A stretch of DNA of 37,343 bases from CAWEPK01 sp049521495 (lineage in GTDB: Bacteria > Desulfobacterota > Syntrophorhabdia > Syntrophorhabdales > WCHB1-27), in assembly GCA_049521495.1 (NCBI GenBank), contig JBEKOT010000008.1, positions 1 to 37,343 on the forward strand, in the 5' to 3' direction. The position numbers and the translations under genes are program-made. The notes below the pieces were generated by a model, which saw nothing but the letters and a program-made list of their open reading frames with translations, searched no databases and had not been told where the DNA came from. Shown one piece after another: positions 7,152 through 14,371 of the stretch (positions within the stretch are counted from its first letter, which is position 1; every line of letters starts with the position of its first letter).

Positions 7152-7906
7152 CCGAATTTGCCCAATACGTAATCTTCCGTAAGTCTGTTTTCCGGCTTTG
7201 TGAAGACATCGACCGTCGGGCCGAACTCGATGAGCTTCCCCATATAGAAAAAAGCGACAAAGTCCGAGGCCCTTGCGATCTGTTTCGTGTTATTCGAGAC
7301 GAGGATGATCGTGTGGTCACTCTTCAACTCGGAGAGGGCCTCCTCAATTTTTGCAGTAGAGATGGGGTCCAGACCCGAGCAAGGCTCGTCGAGGAGGATG
7401 ATCTCCGGCTTCAATGCGAGCGTGCGGGCGAGGCAGAGCCTTTGCTGCTGCCCGCCCGAGAGCTTGAGGGCCGATTCCGAGAGTCTGTTCTTCACTTCGT
7501 CCCAGAGGAATGCCTTCCTCAGGCTCTCCTCGACAATGGCCTGGAGGTCGGAGCGTTTCCTGATCCCCTTCAGCCTCGATCCGAAGACAACGTTCTCGAA
7601 AATGGACCGGGGCAGAGGTATAGGGGTGGCAAATACGGTACCCACCTTTTTCCTGAGCGCCACGTCGTCGGTCCCGTCCCAAAGCGTGCCGAACCCTTCG
7701 ATGTGGACCTCCCCCTCGAAACGGCCGTTTTCTTCGAAGTTTATCATGCCGTTGATTACCGAGATGAAGGAGGACTTTCCGCTTGCGGAGGGCCCCATCA
7801 ACCCCAGAACGCGGTTCTCGTAGACGTCGAGGTCCAAGTCCTTCAGGACATCTTTTTTTTCGAAGCTGACACATAGGTTTCTTACGCGAATCTTAGTCGT
7901 ACACAT
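7148..7906 (-). CDS. pstB: Phosphate ABC transporter ATPase, PstB-like, lacking Q-loop Gln and H-loop His
   Basis: 252 residues. Walker A is GPSASGKSS (38-46), the signature LSGGQQQR is intact (149-156), and Walker B LLDEP (171-175) keeps its Glu. Two catalytic switch residues are lost: the Q-loop reads VFATPIPLP (Ala93 where PstB has Gln), and the H-loop reads ILVSNNTKQIARASD (Asn205 where PstB has His). It starts one base into the pstA stop codon region and ends in an ATGA overlap with the second pstB. With its neighbour it would form a heterodimer in which this subunit's own ATP site is degenerate. Tandem pstB genes occur elsewhere (pstBA/pstBB of Bacillus subtilis), but complementary motif decay is unusual. 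Confidence 0.9.
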   Translation of the reverse strand: MCTTKIRVRNLCVSFEKKDVLKDLDLDVYENRVLGLMGPSASGKSSFISVINGMINFEENGRFEGEVHIEGFGTLWDGTDDVALRKKVGTVFATPIPLPRSIFENVVFGSRLKGIRKRSDLQAIVEESLRKAFLWDEVKNRLSESALKLSGGQQQRLCLARTLALKPEIILLDEPCSGLDPISTAKIEEALSELKSDHTIILVSNNTKQIARASDFVAFFYMGKLIEFGPTVDVFTKPENRLTEDYVLGKFG

Positions 7907-8742
7907 CAGGAGTACCTTGCGATCATCCTGTGCATGATGTAGTAAGCCAGGATGTTGATGATGAGGATCGAGAAAACGAGTACTAGGGCTGTTGCGTAAG
8001 CCTTTTCCATAGAGATCCCCTCTCTGGCAAGGATGTAGAAATGGACGGCCATAGTCCTGCCCGAGTCCATGATGCTGGTCGGCAGCCTAAGAGAGCTGCC
8101 CATGGTGAAGATAACGGCCGCCGTCTCGCTCACCGCCCTGCCTATGCTCAACATGATGCCCGTGAGAATACCCGGGGCCGCCGAGGGCAGGATTACCCGG
8201 GTCACTGTCTCCCATTTCGTCGCCCCCAGGGAGAAGCTGACGGTCCTCAGGGTTTTCGGTACCGCCTTGATGGCTTCCTCGCTTGTCCTGATGATGGTCG
8301 GAAGCACCATGATAGCGACCGTGAGAGTGCCGGAGAGGAGCGACCAGCCCATCTTCAGCTTTATGACAAAGAATATGAAACCGAAAAGGCCGTAGATGAT
8401 GGAGGGTATGCCTGCGAGCGATTCGACGCCGAAGCGGATGATGCGGGTGAAGTTCGATTCTCGTGTATATTCTGTCAGGAATATGGCCGTTCCGATGCCC
8501 AGCGGTGTAGCAAAGACGATCGAAAGGAGCCCGAGGAAGAGGGTGCCGACGATGGAAGGGAAGATGCCCCCGAGTCTGCCCATGTCTTCGGGATAGGAGA
8601 AGATGAATTCTGCTGTGAGATAGGGGAAGCCTTTGACAAAAATGATGAGGATGATCGTCACGAGGATGGCCACGGTGAACATGGCCTGCGCACGCAAGCC
8701 CGCTCGCATCGCTTTGTCGACAAACCGGGGCGGCAACCTCAT
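7906..8742 (-). CDS. pstA: Phosphate ABC transporter permease PstA
   Basis: 278 residues with six hydrophobic helices. The permease coupling motif is EEAIKAVPKTLRTVSFSLGATKWETV followed by ILPSAAPGILTGIMLSIGRAVSET, the EAA-loop region that contacts the ATPase. The open frame extends about 100 codons upstream, but that part is the out-of-frame reading of pstC. The true start is the ATG at 8742, preceded by GGAGGG and overlapping the pstC stop by ATGA. Predicted to form the channel with PstC in the cytoplasmic membrane. Confidence 0.9.
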   Translation of the reverse strand: MRLPPRFVDKAMRAGLRAQAMFTVAILVTIILIIFVKGFPYLTAEFIFSYPEDMGRLGGIFPSIVGTLFLGLLSIVFATPLGIGTAIFLTEYTRESNFTRIIRFGVESLAGIPSIIYGLFGFIFFVIKLKMGWSLLSGTLTVAIMVLPTIIRTSEEAIKAVPKTLRTVSFSLGATKWETVTRVILPSAAPGILTGIMLSIGRAVSETAAVIFTMGSSLRLPTSIMDSGRTMAVHFYILAREGISMEKAYATALVLVFSILIINILAYYIMHRMIARYS

Positions 8743-9602
8743 CTTCCGACCCTCCTTTTGACCCAGAAGTTGGCCAGCAGGTTCAGGACCATGATGATTA
8801 CGAGGAGGACCACGCCAGTAGAGAAGAGGGCCCGCCTGTGGTCGCCCGTCGCGTAAGCCAGCTCGAGGGCGATGTTGCTCGTCAGGGTCCGCAGCGGGTC
8901 TGTAAGGCTGGTCGGGATCTTGAGGGCGTTGCCGGCAACCATGATAACGGCCATCGTTTCCCCTATTGCCCTTCCCATGCCCAGTATGAAGCTTGCAAGA
9001 ATGCCCGACCGCGCCGCCGGCAGTACGATCTTGTAGACCGTCTGCCATTTCGTTGCCCCCATAGCGAAGGACCCTTCGCGAAAGGCAGCGGGAACGCTCA
9101 TCAGCGAATCGAAGGAGATGCTCGTTATGGTAGGCAGAACCATGATTCCGAGGACGATGGATGTGGAGAGAATCGAGAAACCCGGTCCCCCGATATAATC
9201 CCGGATGAAGGGCACGATATAGACAACGCCCAGGAACCCGTACACTACGGAAGGGATGCCGGCGAGGAGCTCGAGGGACGGCTTAAGGAATATCTTTGTT
9301 TTCTTTCCCGCATATTCGGAAAGGTAAGCGGCACAAGCCAGGGCAAGGGGAGCACCCACGACGAGGGCTCCGAAGGTGACCATAAAGGAGGAGATGACCA
9401 TGGGGAATATTCCGAAGAACCCCCTGGTCGGCGCCCACTTCATGCCCAGCGCGATGTTCCTCACTCCTACTCCGTAAAAAAGGGGCAGCCCCTCGCTCAG
9501 AATAAAAACGAAGATAATGAAGAGAAAAAGGAGCGACGAGAGGGCGAACATCGCGAGCACGAGCCTGACGAGCGCGTCCTTGTTAACCAGCCTTCTATTC
9601 AT
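8739..9602 (-). CDS. pstC: Phosphate ABC transporter permease PstC
   Basis: 287 residues with an N-terminal helix (LFLFIIFVFILSEGLPL), then five more. Characteristic PstC segments include SLELLAGIPSVVYGFLGVVYIVPF and the coupling loop FREGSFAMGATKWQTVYKIVLPAARSGI, followed by LGMGRAIGETMAV. It pairs with PstA to form the phosphate channel. Its start lies 8 bases inside the 3' end of pstS and its end overlaps pstA by 4 bases, so translation is probably coupled along the operon. Confidence 0.9.
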   Translation of the reverse strand: MNRRLVNKDALVRLVLAMFALSSLLFLFIIFVFILSEGLPLFYGVGVRNIALGMKWAPTRGFFGIFPMVISSFMVTFGALVVGAPLALACAAYLSEYAGKKTKIFLKPSLELLAGIPSVVYGFLGVVYIVPFIRDYIGGPGFSILSTSIVLGIMVLPTITSISFDSLMSVPAAFREGSFAMGATKWQTVYKIVLPAARSGILASFILGMGRAIGETMAVIMVAGNALKIPTSLTDPLRTLTSNIALELAYATGDHRRALFSTGVVLLVIIMVLNLLANFWVKRRVGR

Positions 9603-10413
9603 TGACAGGAATGAGCCCTTCCTTTTTCAATATTCCCTGCCCGTCCTTCGAGAGCACGTACGCCATAAAGAGGCCGGCCGCTTCGCCGGGCTCCCCTCGG
9701 GTGAGGTAGAGAAACGGTCTGACAATGCGGTACCTGCCTTCTTTTATGTTGTCCGGTGTAGGCCGGATGTCCTCGATCGAGAGGGCCTTCACCTTTGCAT
9801 CGACCACTCCCAGCGAGATGTAGCCGATCGCATAAGGATCCGTGGCAACGACTTCCTTGACGGAGCCATTCGAGTCCTGCACCATCGTGCCGTCGTCGAT
9901 ACCGGTTTTGGCCATGACAAGCTCTTCAAAGGCGCCTCTCGTGCCGGAGCCCTCTTCCCTGCTGACGGCGTCTATATTCCTGTCTATCCAGCCGAGGGAT
10001 TTCCAGTTCCTGAGCTTGCCGCTGTACACGGCCCTCACCTGTTCGCTGGTGATATTCTTTATCGGGTTCCGGGGGTTGACTACGACCGCTATGCCGTCGT
10101 GGCATATGACGACCTGGTTGAGTGCCTTTTCAGCCCCTTTCAGCTCCCTTGAAGACATGCCTATATCGACCGTACCGTTCATGCAGGCCTGGATGCCGGC
10201 CGAAGAGCCCCCGCCCTGCACGTCCACTACGATCCGGGGCCGCTCGATTTTGAAGTGTTCCGCCAGCTTTTCGCTGAAAGGCATGACCGAGGTGGACCCT
10301 GCGACGGTGACCGTGCTCCTGCGGCCTTTGAAAGTGCCCTGTGCCTTGTCGTTGCAAGCGAAAAGGCAGGGCATGAGTGAAAGAAGAAGCAGGCTGCCGA
10401 ACGCAATTTTCAT
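9595..10413 (-). CDS. pstS: Phosphate-binding lipoprotein PstS
   Basis: 272 residues. A lipoprotein signal ends in LFA-C (Cys20), so the mature protein should be lipid-anchored outside the cytoplasmic membrane. Phosphate-binding loops are recognisable: TVAGSTSVMPFSEKLAE, GGGSSAGIQACMNGTVDIGMSSREL and SREEGSGTRGAFEELV. It captures phosphate and delivers it to PstC/PstA. It is second in the operon, overlapping phoU by ATGA. No separate terminator or internal promoter is evident to boost its expression relative to the permeases. Confidence 0.92.
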   Translation of the reverse strand: MKIAFGSLLLLSLMPCLFACNDKAQGTFKGRRSTVTVAGSTSVMPFSEKLAEHFKIERPRIVVDVQGGGSSAGIQACMNGTVDIGMSSRELKGAEKALNQVVICHDGIAVVVNPRNPIKNITSEQVRAVYSGKLRNWKSLGWIDRNIDAVSREEGSGTRGAFEELVMAKTGIDDGTMVQDSNGSVKEVVATDPYAIGYISLGVVDAKVKALSIEDIRPTPDNIKEGRYRIVRPFLYLTRGEPGEAAGLFMAYVLSKDGQGILKKEGLIPVNE

Positions 10414-11093
10414 GCTAATTCGTCGGGGTACTTGAGGTGTCTGACTATCTTTCCTTCCACGAGAAATATTACGAGCTCGGCAATGTTGACCGCGTGGTCG
10501 GCCAATCTCTCAAGGTACTTGGCGATAAAGAGAAGCCGCGTGGCCCTGGAGATCGTCTTCAGGTCCTCAGACATGTAGGTTAAAAGCTCCCGGAACACCT
10601 GCTCCGTGAGATGGTCTACCAACTCATCCTCGTTCATGACCTTCCGCGCCAACTGCGTGTCTTCCTTCACGAAGGCCTCGAGTGATTCTTTCATCATCAT
10701 CTGGGTAATTTCGGCCATTTTCGGCAAGTCGATGTATGGCTTGAGCTGAGGCTCCAAATTAAGCTCCAGTACCCGTTCGCACACGTTGACCGCCATGTCC
10801 CCCATTCGCTCCAGATCGTAGTTGATCTTCACAGCCGTCGTAATGAAGCGAAGGTCTTTTGCGGCAGGCTGCCTGAGGGCGAGCAGCTTGAGACAAAACT
10901 CCTCTATCTCTACTTCCTGCCTGTTGATATCGTCGTCATCGTCGATGACGCGCCTCGCCAGGTCTGAGTCCCTGTTCCGCAAGGCGTCGATTGCGTTGCG
11001 CACGCCCTTCTCGACAAGGGACCCCTCGAGAAGGATCTTCGTCTTCAGCTCTCTGAGCTCCTCGTCGAAGAGCTTGTAGATATGCCCTTCCAT
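10410..11093 (-). CDS. phoU: Phosphate signalling regulator PhoU
   Basis: 227 residues, the usual PhoU length, with the duplicated three-helix repeat. The acidic metal-binding motifs appear as EMMMKE-type helices and the family phrases RDSDLARRVIDDDDDINRQEVEIE and KINYDLERMGDMAVNVCE / RLLFIAKYLERLADHAVNIAE. The start at 11093 is set by GGGAGGAG just upstream; the frame is open to 11147 but that would place the start in the promoter. PhoU restrains phosphate uptake and links the Pst transporter to the PhoR/PhoB kinase system. Here phoU is the first gene of the operon, whereas in enterobacteria it is last. No phoR/phoB is in the window. Confidence 0.92.
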   Translation of the reverse strand: MEGHIYKLFDEELRELKTKILLEGSLVEKGVRNAIDALRNRDSDLARRVIDDDDDINRQEVEIEEFCLKLLALRQPAAKDLRFITTAVKINYDLERMGDMAVNVCERVLELNLEPQLKPYIDLPKMAEITQMMMKESLEAFVKEDTQLARKVMNEDELVDHLTEQVFRELLTYMSEDLKTISRATRLLFIAKYLERLADHAVNIAELVIFLVEGKIVRHLKYPDELA

Positions 11094-11120
11094 CACTCGC
11101 TCCTCCCTGCGAACGATCCT

Positions 11121-11149
11121 ATTATATGATGTTTTGCGGGACAACACAA
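11121..11149 (-). promoter_or_regulatory. Promoter of the phoU-pst operon
   Basis: On the minus strand TTGTGT (11149-11144) is followed by a 17-base spacer and a perfect TATAAT (11126-11121). This gives a transcript start about 20 bases before the phoU ribosome site. The -35 is weak, which is compatible with activator dependence, but I could not recognise a clear PHO box. Confidence 0.65.
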
Positions 11150-11214
11150 TACATGGCTGCGGTCGCCTTTCGGTCGTCCTTCTGTTTTGGGGTGTATTAT
11201 GCTATAAGAGAGGG

Positions 11215-12429
11215 ATGGACCAGTCGGAGAAAGTAAAGGTGAGATGGCTCGACATTGTGCCGACGAAGCACGATGGGTCCGACGTGTTTCTCCTCCGCGA
11301 TCCCGAGGGGATCACCGAAAAATCGCTTCTGGTATCCAGAGACATGCTTTTCCTTATCTATCTTATGGACGGAACAAGGTCGATGAGGGAAATCCAGGAA
11401 GTCTGTATGAGGACCTGCGGCAGCTTGATAATGACGGACCGCATCGTCTCCGTCGTGGATGTGCTCGATGCCCATTTCCTCCTTTCGAACGATAGGTACC
11501 GGGACTGCTTGCGGGCGCTTAAAGGAGCATACGACGCCGAGCCGTTCCGGACCGCATACCTTGCCGGGAATGGGTATCCCGGCGATGAGGCCGGCCTTCG
11601 CGCGTTTATGGAAGACCTGACGCAGCGGGGGGAAGGGCCGGCGGGCCGTGACGGGGTCAAAGCGATCGTCGCGCCCCATATCGATTACGGGAGGGGCATG
11701 GAGGTGTATCGGGCCGCCTACGGATCTCTACCAAGGGAGGCAGCCACGCTCTTCGTCATTTTCGGCACCTGCCATAAGCTTGCCCCCAAGCTTTGGAACA
11801 TCGGGCTGAAGGACACGGTCACCCCCCTCGGCAAGATCAAGGGTGCGAAAGAAGTGGGGAGGCTCGTGAGGGAAGACCGGACGCTCGGGGCATATGTCGA
11901 CGAGTGGCCTCACCGGAAGGAGCATTCCATAGAGCTGCAGCTCCCTGTGATCCAGTTCCTTCTCGGCCGGAAAAAGTTCGAGGTCCTTTCTATTCTGACC
12001 GGCTCCCTCCATGAGTACATGGAAGACGGCAGGCACCCCGGGCAAGGGGAGGCAGCCGACTTGGCAGGGCGCCTAAAGGAGATCCTGAAGGCACATGAAG
12101 GGCCCTGCGTTTTCATAGCGGCCGCGGACCTCGCTCATATAGGCGCACAGTTCGGCGATCCGCCGCCCCTTCACTGGTCGGTGCTGCAGGATTCGCGGCA
12201 GAGGGATGAAAAGCTGCTCCGGGCGGTGGCCGCGGTCGACGGGGCCGGTTTTTTCGACTCGGTCCGGCAGGAGGGAGACAAGAGACGGATCTGCGGCCTG
12301 GCTCCGATCTATTTTCTCCTCTCTATGCTCGATTCATGTCAGGGGAAGATCGTCGGCTACGATCAGTGGTCGGACGGCGCGTCTTCAGTGAGCTTCGCGG
12401 CCGCATTATTCTACTCTATTCACCCGTGA
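11215..12429 (+). CDS. amrB: AmmeMemoRadiSam system protein B (MEMO family) with PqqD-like N-terminal domain
   Basis: 404 residues. The C-terminal two thirds is a MEMO domain: APHIDYGRGMEVYRAAYG, VIFGTCHKL, HSIELQLPVIQFL, AAADLAHIGAQFGD and CGLAPIYFLLSML match the family's conserved blocks, including the metal-site histidines (in human MEMO1 related residues bind metal). The first ~130 residues contain LLVSRDMLFLIYLMDGTRSMREIQEV followed by a helical segment, resembling the winged-helix fold of PqqD-type peptide-binding domains. The start at 11215 follows GAGAGGG; an in-frame ATG at 11134 overlaps the divergent promoter. Family members often sit near a radical SAM protein and an AMMECR1 protein, but neither is in the window. 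Its substrate is unknown. It overlaps yjbQ tail-to-tail by 14 bases. Confidence 0.85.
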   Translation: MDQSEKVKVRWLDIVPTKHDGSDVFLLRDPEGITEKSLLVSRDMLFLIYLMDGTRSMREIQEVCMRTCGSLIMTDRIVSVVDVLDAHFLLSNDRYRDCLRALKGAYDAEPFRTAYLAGNGYPGDEAGLRAFMEDLTQRGEGPAGRDGVKAIVAPHIDYGRGMEVYRAAYGSLPREAATLFVIFGTCHKLAPKLWNIGLKDTVTPLGKIKGAKEVGRLVREDRTLGAYVDEWPHRKEHSIELQLPVIQFLLGRKKFEVLSILTGSLHEYMEDGRHPGQGEAADLAGRLKEILKAHEGPCVFIAAADLAHIGAQFGDPPPLHWSVLQDSRQRDEKLLRAVAAVDGAGFFDSVRQEGDKRRICGLAPIYFLLSMLDSCQGKIVGYDQWSDGASSVSFAAALFYSIHP

Positions 12430-12835
12430 TCTGGACTACGATCTCCCTATTGCGCGGCCGGTTGTCGAACTCGGCGAGCACCACCTGCTGCCATGTGCCG
12501 AGAAGGAGCCTGCCGGCCTCGAAAGGGATGATCAGCGAGGCGCCGGTAAAGGACGCACGTATGTGACTGTAGCCGTTCGCGTCGCCCCAAGTGTCGTCGT
12601 GATAGTAATGCCTGCCCGACGGCGCGATTTGTTGATAGAACTCCTTCATGTCGGCAATGAGGCCCGGCTCGTGCTCGAAGGTAGTAACGCCCGCAGTCGA
12701 ACCTATCACGAAAACGAGCACGCTTCCGGTCTGCATGCGCGACGCCTCGAGCGCTTCCGCCACGCGGCCCGTTATGTCGACGAGGTCGCCGCTGCCTTTT
12801 GTATCCAATCTGATCCGCTGGTTGATGATCTTCAT
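12416..12835 (-). CDS. yjbQ: YjbQ/UPF0047 family protein
   Basis: 139 residues matching the full-length YjbQ/UPF0047 family. Conserved segments are GSVLVFVIGSTAGVTTFEHEPGL, a DDTWGDANGYSHIRASFTGASL stretch holding the family His/Asp residues, and LGTWQQVVLAEFDNRPR. Family members have weak thiamine-phosphate synthase activity in complementation assays; the physiological role is unclear. A ribosome site (AAGGCGG) precedes the ATG at 12835. It lies just downstream of tRNA-Pro on the same strand, with a T-run terminator between them. Confidence 0.85.
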   Translation of the reverse strand: MKIINQRIRLDTKGSGDLVDITGRVAEALEASRMQTGSVLVFVIGSTAGVTTFEHEPGLIADMKEFYQQIAPSGRHYYHDDTWGDANGYSHIRASFTGASLIIPFEAGRLLLGTWQQVVLAEFDNRPRNREIVVQITGE

Positions 12836-12906
12836 GGTCCGCCTTCATCCGGCCTCGTCCCGGCCGGACCCGGATTCTGCCTCGATGAGCGGCTCTTTGA
12901 GATAGG

Positions 12907-12914
12907 AAAAAAAA
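12907..12914 (-). terminator. T-run after tRNA-Pro
   Basis: Eight consecutive T residues on the minus strand directly follow the tRNA discriminator base. The acceptor/T-arm of the tRNA could act as the hairpin. This would limit read-through into yjbQ. Confidence 0.45.
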
Positions 12915-12988
12915 TCGGGACGACTGGACTTGAACCAGCGGCCCCAGCGTCCCGAACGCTGTGCTCTACCATGCTGAGCTACGTCCCG
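12915..12988 (-). tRNA. tRNA-Pro (anticodon CGG)
   Basis: The minus strand folds into a complete cloverleaf. The acceptor pairs CGGGACG with CGTCCCG (C1-G72, as in bacterial proline tRNAs), the D arm is CTCAGCATGGTAGAGC, the anticodon stem CAGCG/CGCTG encloses TTCGGGA (anticodon CGG, reading CCG), and the T arm is GCTGG-TTCAAGT-CCAGT. The discriminator is A. CCA is not encoded and must be added enzymatically. Confidence 0.95.
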
Positions 12989-13040
12989 TGCTATTAAATT
13001 AACACCCTTCAACAAAAATTTCCATCACTTTGTGTTGGCG

Positions 13041-13170
13041 GAGCGGCTGCGTCTGAGGCGCATCTTTGGCGTTGCGCTGCGCCGCGTGAAGTTCCGACGT
13101 ACGAAGCAGTACGCCTCCACTTCCCGCAGGCTTGCACGCCACCAAATCTGCATCCTCATACTTGCCGCTC
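13041..13170. repeat. 130-base imperfect palindrome (possible dispersed intergenic repeat)
   Basis: Two arms of about 62 bases face each other around a 6-base centre, GAAGCA (13103-13108), flanked by CGTAC/GTACG. Matching blocks outward include GAAGT/ACTTC, GCATCTTTGG against CCAAATCTGC, TGAGG/CCTCA, and the ends GAGCGGC (13041) and GCCGCTC (13164-13170). A transcript would form one long hairpin with bulges. It lies in the 380-base gap between tRNA-Pro and holA, carries no gene, and resembles the non-coding palindromic repeats scattered in many proteobacterial genomes. Only one copy is present here. Confidence 0.65.
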
Positions 13171-13369
13171 TACGACCCCCTGATCCCCCAGTGTTCCGAG
13201 CCACAGGTTTGCCGGTTTTGTTGTCCGGGTGGTCTCACGGGCCGAGGCGATTTTTGATGGATAATGGGTGAGACAAGGGGCCGCCGACCGGAGCATAATC
13301 TTAACTATGTGAGGATCGCGCGGTCACGCAGTCGAGCGCATTAGGCGCAAAAAGCGCCTCGGCCCCGGT

Positions 13370-14371
13370 ATGGTTGAAAAGGCAGCGGCTAATATGTACT
13401 CTATTGGGATGGGCGGGATCGTCATGGTAGCGGGGTCCAAAGAGAACTTCCTGGAAGATGTCCATTTTCTTGCGAGGAGATGGTCTGACAACCCCCGTAT
13501 CGTGGCAGTGGCAGGGCCGGCAATCAGGGATGCGGTTGCTGAAAAGGCGTCGGCTCTGTTCATCGAGGAGAATCTTGTCCTCGCCTTGCTCGACCCCTCG
13601 GAAGAGGTGTTGGGTCAGGTAGGGACGGCCCTGGAGACGCTGAAAGATAGGGCAGGGGTGGTTATTTACGCGACGACCCCGAGTATCTCCCCTCCGTCGT
13701 CCCTCGATGTCACGCGGGTAAGCCTGGAGCAGGAAAAGGAAAAGCGGTTCAGGGAGCGTGTCCTGGCAGCAGTGAGGGCCGACAAGAAGAAGATGACCGA
13801 CAAGGCCTTTGATCTCCTGAAGGAGCGCATAGGTGACGAGGCGCTGCTTGGAGGGGAACTGGCAAAGCTGATAAGCTATGTGGGGGACAGGGAGGTCATA
13901 GGGGTCAAGGACGTAGCGGCGGTAGTGACGGAGATGGCCGAGGAGGATTTCATCGCCCTCTCCGAGGCAATAGCGCGTAAGAACAGCAAGGAAGTAGTGG
14001 CTATCCTCGAGGCCCTTCTTTTCCAGGGCGTGGGGGAGCTTGCCATACACGGCTTCTTGACGCGCCGCATAAGGTTGCTGCTTCAAGCAAGGGACAGACA
14101 AGGCTCTCTTGCGTTCGACGCCGATTTTCGCACTTTCTCCAAGTTTTTCGGAAAGTTCAAGGAAGACCTCGACCCCGCCCCTCTGGAAAAGAGAAACTAC
14201 CTGGCCTTTCAGAAGCCCTTTCATGCTTTCAACCTCACCAAGGCCAGCCGGGAATACGGCAGGGAGGACCTTCTCTCCCTCTTCGACATGCTCGCGCGCC
14301 TTGACTCCAGGATCAAGAGAGGGACAAAGCACGTCCGCATGCATCTCGAAGCCGGCCTTTTGGGAGTGTAA
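13370..14371 (+). CDS. holA: DNA polymerase III delta subunit-like protein
   Basis: About 333 residues from the ATG at 13370; later in-frame ATGs (13394, 13409) are possible because no strong ribosome site is visible. The middle and C-terminal parts follow HolA. The segment FDLLKERIGDEALLGGELAKLISYVGD matches the family's ExEKL helix, VKDVAAVVTEMAEEDFIALSEAIARKN matches the segment leading to the clamp-loader collar, and ILEALLFQGVGELAIHGFLTRRIRLLLQ matches the collar domain. The N-terminal AAA-like part is divergent and shorter than usual. Delta opens the beta clamp within the clamp loader. It abuts the M50 protease gene with no gap. Confidence 0.72.
   Translation: MVEKAAANMYSIGMGGIVMVAGSKENFLEDVHFLARRWSDNPRIVAVAGPAIRDAVAEKASALFIEENLVLALLDPSEEVLGQVGTALETLKDRAGVVIYATTPSISPPSSLDVTRVSLEQEKEKRFRERVLAAVRADKKKMTDKAFDLLKERIGDEALLGGELAKLISYVGDREVIGVKDVAAVVTEMAEEDFIALSEAIARKNSKEVVAILEALLFQGVGELAIHGFLTRRIRLLLQARDRQGSLAFDADFRTFSKFFGKFKEDLDPAPLEKRNYLAFQKPFHAFNLTKASREYGREDLLSLFDMLARLDSRIKRGTKHVRMHLEAGLLGV

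Noticed and set aside
8743..9048. 100-residue N-terminal extension of PstA
   Set aside because: It is the out-of-frame reading of pstC; a good ribosome site and ATGA overlap fix the start at 8742.
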